Positions 53,310 through 64,000 of a DNA stretch of 64,000 nucleotides are shown in pieces. The notes under the pieces were generated by a model, which ran no database searches, was not told the DNA's origin, and saw nothing but the letters and a program-made list of their open reading frames with translations. The translations under genes and the position numbers were made by a program. This stretch comes from Piromyces finnis. Its lineage: Eukaryota; Neocallimastigomycota; Neocallimastigomycetes; Neocallimastigales; Neocallimastigaceae. The DNA lies in the NCBI GenBank assembly GCA_002104945.1, contig MCFH01000063.1:1-64000 (forward strand). Direction: 5' to 3'. Each line of letters opens with the position of its first letter. Position 1 is the first letter of the stretch.

Positions 53310-54939
53310 CATCATTATTATTATTATTATTATTATTATTAAAAGATGTATTATTTTGATTATTTAAGGAAGCATTGGTTGGAGGTGTAAGGGAATAAAA
53401 AGGTGAGGATGCATTTTGATAATGACTATTTAATGAACCCACTTGTCCAGAGGTCATTACAGTAGTTTCATTAGAAATTGTAGTTGATTCCATCAGTGAC
53501 GAATTCTTATTTTTATTGTGAAGATTTTTATTTAATGGGTATTTTGATGGGATTTTCATTATATTTTTTGAAGATTTTGCTACTTTTCCTAATATATGTT
53601 TACTATCCATATCAGTATTATCAGAATTCAGTTTTCTCTTTTGTATCTTTAAAATATTGTTATTTCCACCGCTATTCATATTACTATTACCAGAATAATC
53701 ATTCACTTTTTGAATTGAAGAAATTTCTATTATTTCCGGCATACTCATTTCAGCCTTTAGTTTTATATATTAAAATATAATAATAATAATAATAATGATA
53801 AAGTAATAAAACATATAAGTTTATGCTATTTAATAAACTTGAAAATAAAATAAACAATATTGTAGGTATTTAATTAATTATGTTAATTTAATATAAAGAG
53901 TATTCATTACTTCAAATATTTCTTCATTTTCAGAATTCACTTGAAATTCATCAAATTGAAAATTAAAAATCATAATATTTTTATTTGGTATATTTAACTA
54001 GTGTTTTTTTTTTTAATTTAAATATTTTTAAATAAAATATATTAATTATTTTATTGAAATTTATGTATATATATAGCGTATTATTAAATTACTTGATTAA
54101 TATTGCTGAAATCCTGATTTTGGGTATAGTTATCTAAATAATTATTTATTGTATCAAGTAACAGTTTCGAAGCACCACATATTAACAAGGTATTATTTTC
54201 TTGGTTATTTTCATTACTATTGCTATTACCATCACTACCATTATTAATATTATTGTTGCCATTATTTGATGTTTCCATGGATATAATTATCTTTGTTATT
54301 ATTTTATTAATTTTTGAGTAGAATAAAATTTTTTGTATTGAGAAAGTTATTAATTTATAATAAATAATATTGAATATAATTACAATAAAATTATATACTA
54401 TTTTTAGTTATTTAAATATGCATATACATACTTCATGTGGTTCTGTTATAGTTAATGATTGTGCAACTGACTTTTTTGGGAATATAAAATAGTATTTTTT
54501 ATTTTCAACAATTTCAAAAATTATTTCGTAATCATCAGCCGATTCATTTTTATTATTACTTTCTTTTTTTACACTATTACTTTGAGATATAGAACTTGAA
54601 GAAGAATTAGAATTTAATCCAAATAAATTTTTATTGAATTTATAAAAGTGGGTATTTGAGTATATATATGGACCAAAAATTATTTTAGCTTTTCCTAGAG
54701 AAGTAATATCTTTACTATTTTCAATATTCAATGGATAATTAAACTTTTTAAATAAATAATTATTAAATACTTGGCTACATTGCATTTGACTAGTAGTTTC
54801 TAAAATTATAAAAAATTGTACATAAATTTATTAATTTGAATTTTATTTTAACATTTTTTTTTCAAATAATAATAAAAAAACAGTTTATTATATTGTTAAT
54901 TTTTATATTCTTTCAAAAGATTATATGACATTTACCCAT
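52678..54939 (-). CDS. GATA-type zinc-finger transcription factor with polyasparagine tract
   Basis: Five coding exons: 54939-54936 (only ATG G), 54799-54432, 54290-54093, 53997-53911 and 53754-52678. All introns are GT-AG and all junctions keep frame, giving 577 residues. The first about 220 residues hold a non-repetitive region (…[14 protein letters not shown]…, …[17 protein letters not shown]…) that I cannot assign. A basic segment (…[11 protein letters not shown]…) follows, then about 150 residues almost only Asn and Asp. Near the C-terminus is one GATA finger: CAYC-x18-CNAC with [20 protein letters not shown]. The 18-residue loop is the spacing of White-collar-type fingers rather than the 17 of classical GATA factors. 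It should bind GATA motifs in the nucleus. No LOV domain is evident, so a light-response role cannot be claimed. It is divergent from the CID-EYA gene, sharing a 525-bp promoter region. Confidence 0.85.
52884..53341 (-). repeat. Asn/Asp codon microsatellite in the GATA factor
   Basis: On the coding strand a long run of AAT with scattered GAT, AAC and AGC codons. The antisense Leu-rich frame at 52658-53359 is a by-product of this run. Confidence 0.9.
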
Positions 54940-55464
54940 TTTAATATTATATTTTTTATGTGTTAATTGTTTTAAATATATAAATATTTTTTTTTATTAA
55001 ATTCTTTAGCAAGAAAATTTCATATTTAGTAATAAATCACATGTTTTACCATTTTTTATTAATGGTTATTCACGTGCATATTAATAAATTTTAGTATATT
55101 TTATATTCTTTATTAATATAATTATTTTTAAAATATCATTTATTTTATAAAATATATAACAAATAAAGAGTAATTGATTATTCATTTATCAAACATGTAT
55201 TAATAGACTGACAAAGGAAAAAAAAAAAAATAATACAATAATAATAATAACAGAAACAATAATATAGATTTTTAATATAAAGAAAATATATTTTAATTTG
55301 TTAATAATTATTTAATAAGATACCATTTTGTATATTAAATAATTACAAGTTGTATAAAAAGAAAATTTCAAATTGTCAAGATTTAAATCAATATTTGGAA
55401 TTTAATGTTAATAAAATAGATATAAATTTAAAACAATATTGTAAATTAATAATATATTATTAAA
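54940..55464. promoter_or_regulatory. shared divergent promoter region, GATA factor and CID-EYA gene
   Basis: 525 bp separate the two start codons. The sequence is AT-rich with an A run at 55219-55230. No specific factor site can be named. Shared upstream DNA allows coordinated control, which is inference. Confidence 0.4.
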
Positions 55465-55817
55465 ATGGACTTTTCAGATGATGAAGTGATGGACCCATTT
55501 GAAATAAGAAATCTATTTACTGATATGATATCTAAATTGACTTCTTCACAACAATCAGTAACAAATGCAGCAATGTTTGCAATGCAACATAAGAAATCTT
55601 ATGAATTGTGTTATGAAATCTTAATAAATGAAATAAAAAAACAGGTTGGTTTTTAAAATTTTGCATATAATTTTAATTAAAATCCTATTTTTTAAATTCG
55701 AAATTTAGAAATGTCAAATAATAATAATAATAATAATAAATTTGTTGAGAATATACATTAATGGGATCTAATTTTCTATCTTTCTATCTTTCTATTTTTC
55801 TTTCTTTCTTTCTTTCT

Positions 55818-55854
<37 letters not shown>

Positions 55855-58105
55855 AAGCCAATACCAGCAAGATTAAATATATTTCATGTTCTGGATTGTA
55901 TATGTAGAAATTGTTTAAAATTCAATTTTAGAGGATATATTGAACTACTTAAAGATGATTTAACTTCAATAATATTCGATATTGCACCTGAAAATAATCC
56001 CAAAGGTGATGCCAATGTTAAGAATGTCAGAAAGGTAGTATTAATTTTTAAAATACATCAACATTTTCAATGCATTTTCTTTTCAATACTATATAGATTT
56101 TTATAATAAATAAATAGAAATTAAAAAGTATTTAAAAAATAATATCATTTGTATTAGGCTTTAAGAGGTTGGAGAGATAAGCATTTTTTTGAAGATGAAA
56201 CGCAATTAATAATAATATACGACCAACTTTTGAAACGTGAACAACGCTATGATGAAAAACAGTTAATTATTTAATTTTTCATTTTCGAATTTAATTTATA
56301 ATAATGTAAAATTTAATTATTAAAATTTTGAAAAATTTATTTTTTCATGTAATTGTTACTTTAGTAAAGCTAAACAGAAGGTTAAGAACGAAGTTACTAA
56401 AAGAATAGAGGAAGATAGAGTAAAAGTAAATAATCAATAATTAGTTTTTAAAAGTATATCTTTAATTATGTTGAAGATTCAAATTTAAAATGTTCAATAA
56501 TTATATAATTTATTAATAAATAATTATATAACTTATTAATTATGAATAGCAAAAGAAGAGAAAAGAGAATGCATGGATATTAACTTCGGAGATGGATGAA
56601 TTTTCATATTATTGGGATAATTTACCACCATATTCATCGTTAGATTGTAATGACATAATTACCGAAAATAAAATTTTTTATCATAATAATTATCCAGATA
56701 TTACTAATGAACAAATATTACGAGTATTTGATAGAAAAGAAATTGAAGAAAAATTAATATCAAAACCTATTGTATATAATAAAAAAAGTAATGAAGAGGA
56801 AAAAGATTCCTATTATCAACAAGGAAGAAATTATGATTCTCATAATAGTCCTCGGAAACGCACAAGAACAGAAAAAGACAGAGAATCATATGATTATAAC
56901 GATGATCAATATAAAAATAAAAATAACAAAGATTATGAAAGTGATCATAAACATGACAGAGACAGTAAATATAATAAAAACGATAAAAATGATAAATATG
57001 AAAGAGATAGAGAAAATAAATATGATAAATATGATAGAAATGCTAAATATAATAGAGACAATCAATATAACAAGGCAATTAAGTCTGAAAGAGATAAATA
57101 CGATAGAGATAGAGATAGTAAGTATGATAAACAAGACGATTACAATCGAAATGATAAATACGATAAACGAGATAGATATAATGAGGATGAAGAAAAAAGA
57201 TCAGAAAAATATAATAAAATTGAAAAATATTCACCATCAACAAATATTTCAATCAAACCTAAAAGTAAAAATCGTATATTTGTTTGGGATTTAGATGAAA
57301 CTTTAATCTGTAAGTTAATATTTATTTACAAAAAAAAAAAAAAAGTTTAATAGTGTAGTTAAATTTTATGATTATAACTATGCATAATGTATTCTAATTC
57401 ATAATATAAACTTTATTAAGTATTCAAGTCATTATTAGATGGAAATTGTATGGAAATAAAATCTCAAGATAGAGATTTGGGTGTTGTTGCTGGAAAGAAA
57501 ATAATGAAATGGATAATAAGTATATCAGAAAATTATTTTCATTATAATGATATTGAAGAAGTCGATGATCCTTCAAATTTATCAATATATGATGACATAC
57601 CGTTGGATGTTGATTTACGGTATATATTTATTTATTGTATATAATAATATTTATAAATATTTATTTCTATTTATATATAAATAATACAATCATCTGATAT
57701 TTTAAATTATTATAATATATAAATAAACTTTCATTATCAAAAAGAACTTATGATTTCAAAGATAATATAAATAATGTACCTAGTAATTCAAGACTTTTAT
57801 CAAGACTATTATCTTATAGATATAAATCCATAAAGAGAAAATATGACTCCAGTTTATTCAGAGGTATTAATTATTTATATACCAAATACCAATTATTTAT
57901 TTTTTTATTCAAATCATTATATATTAAATTAATATTTATATTTTATTTTATAATATGTATTGTAATAAATTTTTTTTTTTTTTTTTTTTAGATAATATTA
58001 AAGATATTGATCTTATTGACAAGGTTTATGATGATATTGATAATTTAAGTCACCAATGGCTAAGTTTTATGCTTTCTTTATTAGATGGTGTAAAATTAAG
58101 GTAAT

Positions 58106-58137
<32 letters not shown>

Positions 58138-58797
58138 CATTTCTTTCTTTCTTTTATATATATTTACATATTATTTAATTTGATAAATATAATTCATATA
58201 TATTAATAGTTTTTTTTTTTAATATTATTTGAAAAAAAATTAAAACTTTAGTGGTTCTTATGGTAAAGCCGCAGATTGTGTATTAGTATCTGCTGGTCAT
58301 TTAATCCCAACATTAGCAAAATGTGTAATTTATAAATTAAATACTGTTTTTACAAGTGATAAAGTATGGAGTTCATCCAGAAATGGCAAAGATTGGTGTT
58401 TTAAACAAATAAAGAAAAAATATGGAGATAATTATGATTATATTGTTGTTGGAAATAGCAATGAGGTATGCTTATTTATATAATGTTTATTATAATATAT
58501 ATTAAGTTTAAATAATAATAAAATTAATGTTTATCATTTTATTTTATTTAAATATGAAATAATTATTATTAAATAATTCTTATTCATTATATAAATGTAA
58601 AATTAAATATAAAAGGAAAAAATTGCAAGTGAAAAGGTATTATTTATTTATTTATTTATTTATTAATTAATTAATTAAATTTATAAATTAATTTACTAAT
58701 TCATTATAATTTATAATGATAGAATAACTGGACTTTTTTCAAAATTATCGATAAAAGGTCATTAATAGAATTTAATCAATTATATATTCATTCATAA
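55465..58797 (+). CDS. fusion protein: CTK3-like CTD-interaction domain + charged linker + EYA-type HAD phosphatase
   Basis: Eleven exons: 55465-55644, 55858-56034, 56158-56261, 56365-56419, 56550-57309, 57421-57619, 57745-57863, 57992-58100, 58252-58465, 58616-58636, 58723-58797. All introns are GT-AG and every junction keeps frame (670 residues). Residues 1-185 resemble the gamma subunit of CTD kinase I (Ctk3): MDPFEIRNLFTDMISKLTSSQQS…, ARLNIFHVLDCICRN, EEDRQKKRKENAW. This CID fold binds the RNA polymerase II tail. Residues about 240-405 are a Lys/Asp/Arg/Asn/Tyr-rich linker. From 415 the protein matches Eyes-absent: FVWDLDETLI (Asp419, Asp421), FKSLLDG, LRTYDF, ADCVLVSAGHLIPTLAK, NGKDWCF (Lys614), YIVVGNSNEEK, and a C-terminal WTFFKI…SLIEFNQLY. 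Exon 5 spans the Ctk3-like end, the linker and the nucleophile motif. The usual GDG aspartate is Asn636. Predicted role: a nuclear phosphatase recruited to transcribing polymerase. Confidence 0.85.
56860..57240 (+). repeat. charged K/D/R/Y low-complexity linker
   Basis: In exon 5 of the fusion gene. Short degenerate units such as DRDSKYDK, NDKYDKRDRYN and ENKYDKYDRN recur about every 8-12 residues. Mixed-charge, Tyr-containing tracts like this are usually disordered. It separates the two folded parts. Confidence 0.8.
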
Positions 58798-59071
58798 AAT
58801 AAGTAAATAATTAAAAAAAAAAAAAATATTAAAAGGAAAAATAGAAGAGATCAATTAAATATTATACAAAATTAAGACGATTGTATCAACTTATAAATAA
58901 ATATTATTTACAATTTTTTTTAATATTAAACCGTCATAACTATATTATAAACTAGACAATATTATATAAATGAAAAAAAAAAAAAAAATTATATAATATT
59001 AATATACCATTATAATAATATAAAAGTAAAAAAAAAAATAAAAAAAAATAAAATTAATTTATTAATTAAAA

Positions 59072-59122
<51 letters not shown>

Positions 59123-59540
59123 GGATATCTACATCTTTACCAGAGCTCTTTTCACTTTGTATTTATAAAAAAAAAAAAAAGCTTTTTTTTTTCTTTTTTT
59201 TTTTTTTTTATTTTAAAGTAAAATTAAATTTTATCCAATAATTTCAAAATCAACAAATTTGTTAGTGATTCTTTATTTTTTTAAACTTTAATTTTAAATG
59301 GATAGACTATAAAAAATAAGCTTTAAAAAAGTTTTTTTTTTTTTAAAAGTTAAAATATTAAATCAAAATTAATTTTTACTTTTATTTTGTTTTATATTCT
59401 AATGTAATTATAGTTTTTTAAATTAGTATTGAAAAAATATATATATGAAATTGCTGTTTTATGTAAATTTTTAAGTTTTTTTTTTTTTTTTTTTTTTTTA
59501 TTATTATATATCAAAAGAAAAAGATCAATACAAAAGTAAT
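58798..59540. other. AT-rich intergenic DNA upstream of kinesin-2
   Basis: Contains A runs, an (AAT)n array at about 59076-59119 and T runs near 59187-59209 and 59476-59499. A Lys/Ile-rich minus-strand ORF at 59392-59619 is not a gene. Confidence 0.55.
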
Positions 59541-62359
59541 ATGGTAAGAAGACTAAATAAAATATAATGCAAAATAATATTTTATTATAAACATATAAAA
59601 AAATAATACATACATACATGCATAATACAATAAGATTAATATATAATTTTGTGTGTTAAATTATGATTTAGTCGAATGAATGTGTAAAAGTTGTTGTAAG
59701 ATGTCGACCATTTTCAGAAAAAGAAAAAGAAGCTGGACATGCAAATATTATTAAGATAAATAAGGAATCAGCATCAGTTGAATTAAAAGATCCAAAATAT
59801 ATATTAAACAATGCCAATGCTAGTAATAACAATATTAATAATGAAGAAATTGAACAAACTAGTAAAACATTTACTTTTGATAATGTATTTGATCAAGATA
59901 CTACCCAATTAGAAGTATATAATTCTACTGCAAGACCTATTGTTGATTCAGTTTTGGAAGGATATAATGGAACTATTTTTGCCTATGGTCAAACAGGTAC
60001 AGGAAAAACATTTTCTATGGTAGGTGACCGAAGTAAAAAAGAATTACGTGGAATTATACCCAATGCTTTTGATCATATTTTTTCATATATTGGTCGTGGT
60101 GGACCAGATAAAAAGTATTTAGTTCGTGTAAGTTATTTAGAAATTTATAACGAAACTATTAAAGATTTATTAAAACCAAAATCAGGAAAACTTGAAATAA
60201 AAGAAAGTACAGAAATTGGTCTGTACGTTAAAGATTTATCAAATTTTGTTGTTAAGGATGTACAAGAAATGGATAGATTAATGACGGTGGGAAATAAAAA
60301 TAGAAGTACTGGAGAAACACAAATGAATGCTCATTCTTCACGTTCTCATTCTATTTTTACAATTACAATTGAAGCAAGTGAACTAGACAGTGATGGACAA
60401 GAACATATTCGTGCTGGTAAACTTCATTTAGTAGATTTAGCTGGTAGCGAACGTCAAACAAAGACTGGTGCCACTGGTGATCGATTAAAGGAAGCAACAA
60501 AGATTAATTTGTCATTATCTGCATTAGGTAATGTTATTTCAGCCTTAGTTGATAGAAAGTCATCCCATATTCCATATCGTGATTCAAAACTTACTAGACT
60601 TTTACAAGATTCTCTTGGTGGTAATGCTAAAACAGTTATGATTGCAACTCTCAGTCCTGCCAGTTATAACTATGATGAAAGTTTATCAACACTTCGTTAT
60701 GCTAATAGAACCAAAAATATTAAGAATAAACCTAAAGTTAATGAAGATCCAAAGGTAAAGAAAATATATACTTTATTAAATATTTTTTTTTATAATAAAT
60801 GTATTTTATATAAAAGATTTTATATAAAATCATAATAACAATCATTATAACTATAATGAAAATAATATATAAATAAAATAAACTTAACAGGATGCATTAT
60901 TACGTGAATTCCAAGAAGAAATTAAAAAACTTAAAGAACAACTTGAAAAGATGGAAAATGGAGATGAAGAAAATGTTATTGAAAACGTTGAAGAAATTGT
61001 TGAAGAAGAAGAGGAGGAGGAAGAAGAAGAGGAAGTAGAAGAAGAAGGTGATGAAAAGAATTCTTCAGCTCCTCGTAATACCACTAAGAAGTCTAAAAAG
61101 AGTTCAAAAAAAAAGAAAGAGGATAAAAAAAGTCAAAAGAAAGTTAACTTTCCAAATTCAAAATTATCTGAAAAGAAACTTAAAGAAATTCAAGAAAAAG
61201 GTAAATATATATATATATATATATATATACATAGAACAATAAAGAAATTATAACTATAAATTTATATAATACCAAATTTACAAAATATTTAAAATATTTC
61301 TATATATTTATCTCATATACTAATTAATCAATATTATCAATATGATTATATTTTAAAACATTTGTCTTTAATAATAACAATTTTACTTTAAATATATTCT
61401 AAAAATAAAATAAAATGGTAGTACAAGCTGAAAAAGATCGACTTCTTAATGATAAGAATATTATTGAATCTGAAAAGGTAAAATACCTATCAGAATTGGA
61501 AGTTCGTGCTAAGGAATTAGAAAAGGAACGTGAAGCTAGAGATGAAATAGAAAAGAAATTATCGCAGATGGAAGCAAAATTGTTAGTAGGAGGTGTTAAT
61601 ATTTTAGATAAAAATGAAGAACAACAAATTATATTAGCAAATCAAGCTAAAGAGTTAGAAGAAAGAAGAAGACAAGAAAGATTACTTCAGGAGTCCATTC
61701 AAAATCAAGAAGAAGCACAATTTCAAATTGAAGAGAATTATAATTCCTTACAAGAAGAAGTAACGGAAAAAACGAGAAAACTTAAAAAATTGTTTTCTCT
61801 TATGATGACAAAGAAAAATGAAATTAAAGAATTAAGAGAAGAATATCAACAGGAAAGAGAAGACTTAACCGACACCATTAGAGAATTAACTAGAGAATTA
61901 AAATTGAAATTTTTAATAGTAGAAAATTATCTTCCAGAAGAGCAATTACGTTGGATTGAAGAGTCAGCGAAATATGATGAAGCTACTGATAAATGGCGGA
62001 TTTTACATATTGCTCATGCTGGTAACAATATTCATGGTAAAAAAGGCTTACTAAGTAATGATCCATACAGTGAAATGATATCTATAAATAGTAAAAAAGG
62101 AAATAATAATAATTTATATAATAAAATGAATCCTGAATCAATCTGGGATCCATATTGTGTTTTCCCTGATCCATATTTAGTTTACGATCGTAAACTCTCA
62201 AAGAATATAAGTAAAAGTCGTAAAGCTCGTCCTTCTAGTGTTAAAAAGACATTAGGTTCAAGTTCACTTTCCTATAGAAAGAATTTTGAAGAAAATAATG
62301 AACAAATAGATGCACCAAAAGCAAGAGGATTAGTTGCTAAAACGAAACACTATGCATAA
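59541..62359 (+). CDS. kinesin-2 family motor (KIF3-type, intraflagellar transport)
   Basis: Four exons: 59541-59543 (the ATG alone, directly followed by GTAAGA), 59672-60754, 60891-61200 and 61422-62359. All junctions keep frame, giving 777 residues (human KIF3A about 700, KIF3B about 750). The motor has [10 protein letters not shown]-loop GQTGTGKT (about 107-114), switch [10 protein letters not shown], switch II DLAGSER and the [19 protein letters not shown] block. The neck, [28 protein letters not shown], is diagnostic of heterotrimeric kinesin-2. A Glu-rich stretch and a Lys-rich stretch follow, then a long coiled coil and the conserved [12 protein letters not shown]…[13 protein letters not shown] tail block. 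It should drive anterograde transport in flagella, fitting a zoospore-forming fungus. A partner motor subunit and KAP are expected elsewhere. Confidence 0.93.
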
Positions 62360-63119
<760 letters not shown>

Positions 63120-63671
63120 TTAATTATCCATTGAGTGAATTGGACAAATACCATCGACCTTTCTATAATCATACCACCTATCAATGCATTCTTTATGAAA
63201 TATACAAAGACAATCTATTCTGGTGATTGTTTGTCCTAATTTATTAAATATTTGTTAAATAATATTGTTAATTTAACTTTTGTTCATTATATATATATTT
63301 AATATATAATGAAAGTTTACCCTTTTGGAACTCTTCAAAACAGATTTGACATTCACCGCTTAAATCGTGATCTAGCTTTTGTACTATAATTAGTTGTTAA
63401 AAATATAAAAAATATAATAAATATACATGTGTTATAGAATAAACTTTGAAAATAATTGTAATAAAAAGAAATAAATAAATAAAATGATGAACATAAAAAA
63501 TATCAATCTACAGTAACAAATATATATATATATCAATTTTTTTCTTTTAAAATTATTATTTCTATTACTACCACTACGACTATTATTATCATTATCATTA
63601 AAATTATATAATAAAAATTCCTTATTAAAATAGTTTTCATCTTTTTTTTTTTTTACTCTTCTTATCTTTTC

Positions 63672-63702
<31 letters not shown>

Positions 63703-64000
63703 AAATCATATACATTATTTATAAATAAATTATTATGTAAAAAAGAAATAATATATAATATTCTGTATTTTATAATTTTTCTTTTTCTCAGTCCTTTTAT
63801 TATTATTATTATTATTATTCCTTCATTGATAACATGATAACATATTATTAATTATATATTTGTATATGCATTATATTTTTATTAATAAATAATATATAAA
63901 AATGAATTAATATGCAAGGTTACTAACATTCAAATTTATTGCCTAATTTTACTTTATTTAATTCACCATCAACTTGATCCAAACAAGTTTTAAGATGATT
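63120..64000 (-). CDS. ZNRF-like RING-type E3 ubiquitin ligase, 3' part (runs off the right edge)
   Basis: Three exons seen: 64000-63928 (continuing beyond the window), 63383-63321 and 63235-63120. Introns are GT-AG and phase-consistent. The first visible exon ends a zinc-binding-looking helix (NHLKTCLDQ…). The next two encode a RING: GECQICFEEFQKGQTITRIDCLCIFHKECIDRW…DGICPIHSMDN-stop. The CxxC…CLCxFHxxCIDxW…CPxH order, ending only a few residues from the C-terminus, is that of ZNRF1/2-type ligases. The final metal ligand is His instead of Cys, as in that family. It would transfer ubiquitin at membranes or endosomes. The N-terminus, including any myristoylation signal, is outside the window. 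Confidence 0.8.

Noticed and set aside
52658-53359. 233-codon Leu/Ser-rich plus-strand ORF
   Set aside because: Antisense shadow of the Asn/Asp codon run in the GATA gene.
54084-54785. independent small genes upstream of the GATA ORF
   Set aside because: Canonical splice sites link these frames to each other and to the GATA exon with every junction in phase.
57280-58797. FCP1/SCP-type CTD phosphatase instead of EYA
   Set aside because: DLDET is shared, but the downstream order (FKSLLDG, LRTYDF, GHLIPTLAK, NGKDWCF, VVGN-EE, SLIEFNQLY) fits EYA and not FCP1.
59954-60835. kinesin starting at 59954
   Set aside because: That codon is TTG, and the conserved VVVRCRPFS strand lies upstream. The exon begins at 59672 and joins to the ATG at 59541.
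61415-62359. separate coiled-coil gene starting with ATG at 61415
   Set aside because: The ATG lies in intron sequence. The 3' splice site at 61420-61421 joins in frame to the kinesin stalk and the tail is of kinesin-2 type.

Overview
The window is a piece of a very AT-rich eukaryotic genome. It has long A/T homopolymer runs, trinucleotide microsatellites, short AT-rich GT-AG introns and large gene-poor gaps. The best fit is an anaerobic gut fungus (Neocallimastigomycota). The strongest evidence is a secreted esterase carrying four Cys-rich domains of the fungal dockerin/CBM10 type at 13595-15163. Thr-rich secreted hydrolases, Asn-rich proteins, an ankyrin protein and a kinesin-2 (expected in a zoospore-forming, flagellated fungus) agree with this. 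The assignment rests on protein character only; no marker gene was compared.

Layout from left to right. Positions 1-1.5 kb are AT-rich DNA with a decayed LINE tail. A two-exon gene for a 1036-residue Ser/Pro-rich protein of unknown function lies on the minus strand (2134-5674). Next comes 7.9 kb without a supportable gene, holding microsatellites, a 40-nt palindrome, and an intact and a decayed copy of a tRNA-headed, poly(A)-tailed repeat (12.4-12.95 kb and 10.67-10.79 kb). A plant-wall-degradation cluster follows: the four-dockerin CE1-type esterase (+) and two GH114 paralogues (-) with the same intron position, the second ending in a long Thr-rich minisatellite tail. An ankyrin protein follows at 22.3-23.7 kb. 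From 24.4 to 32.1 kb one LINE is nested inside another: a 5.7-kb full-length copy with 5' monomer repeats, APE-type endonuclease, reverse transcriptase and a 39-nt poly(A) sits within an older 5'-truncated copy, and both insertions show target-site duplications. A five-unit polyubiquitin gene follows.

The right half is mostly housekeeping genes: an unrecognised acidic protein (37.8 kb), a SET/MYND methyltransferase (39.9-41.5 kb), VPS15 in about 34 exons (42.4-52.0 kb), a GATA zinc-finger factor (-), a divergent 11-exon gene, kinesin-2 (59.5-62.4 kb), and the 3' part of a ZNRF-like RING ubiquitin ligase (-) at the right edge.

The most unusual gene is the 11-exon one at 55465-58797. Every intron keeps frame and the model gives 670 residues. 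Its N-terminus is a CTK3-like RNA polymerase II CTD-interaction domain, and its C-terminus, after a highly charged linker, is an Eyes-absent (EYA) type HAD phosphatase. One exon encodes the end of the first part, the whole linker and the phosphatase nucleophile motif, so the two halves belong to one gene. This suggests a CTD-recruited phosphatase, although one acidic metal-site position appears to be Asn. The other notable item is the tRNA-headed repeat, whose 3' half resembles the end of the LINE reverse-transcriptase ORF, as expected for a SINE-LINE pair.
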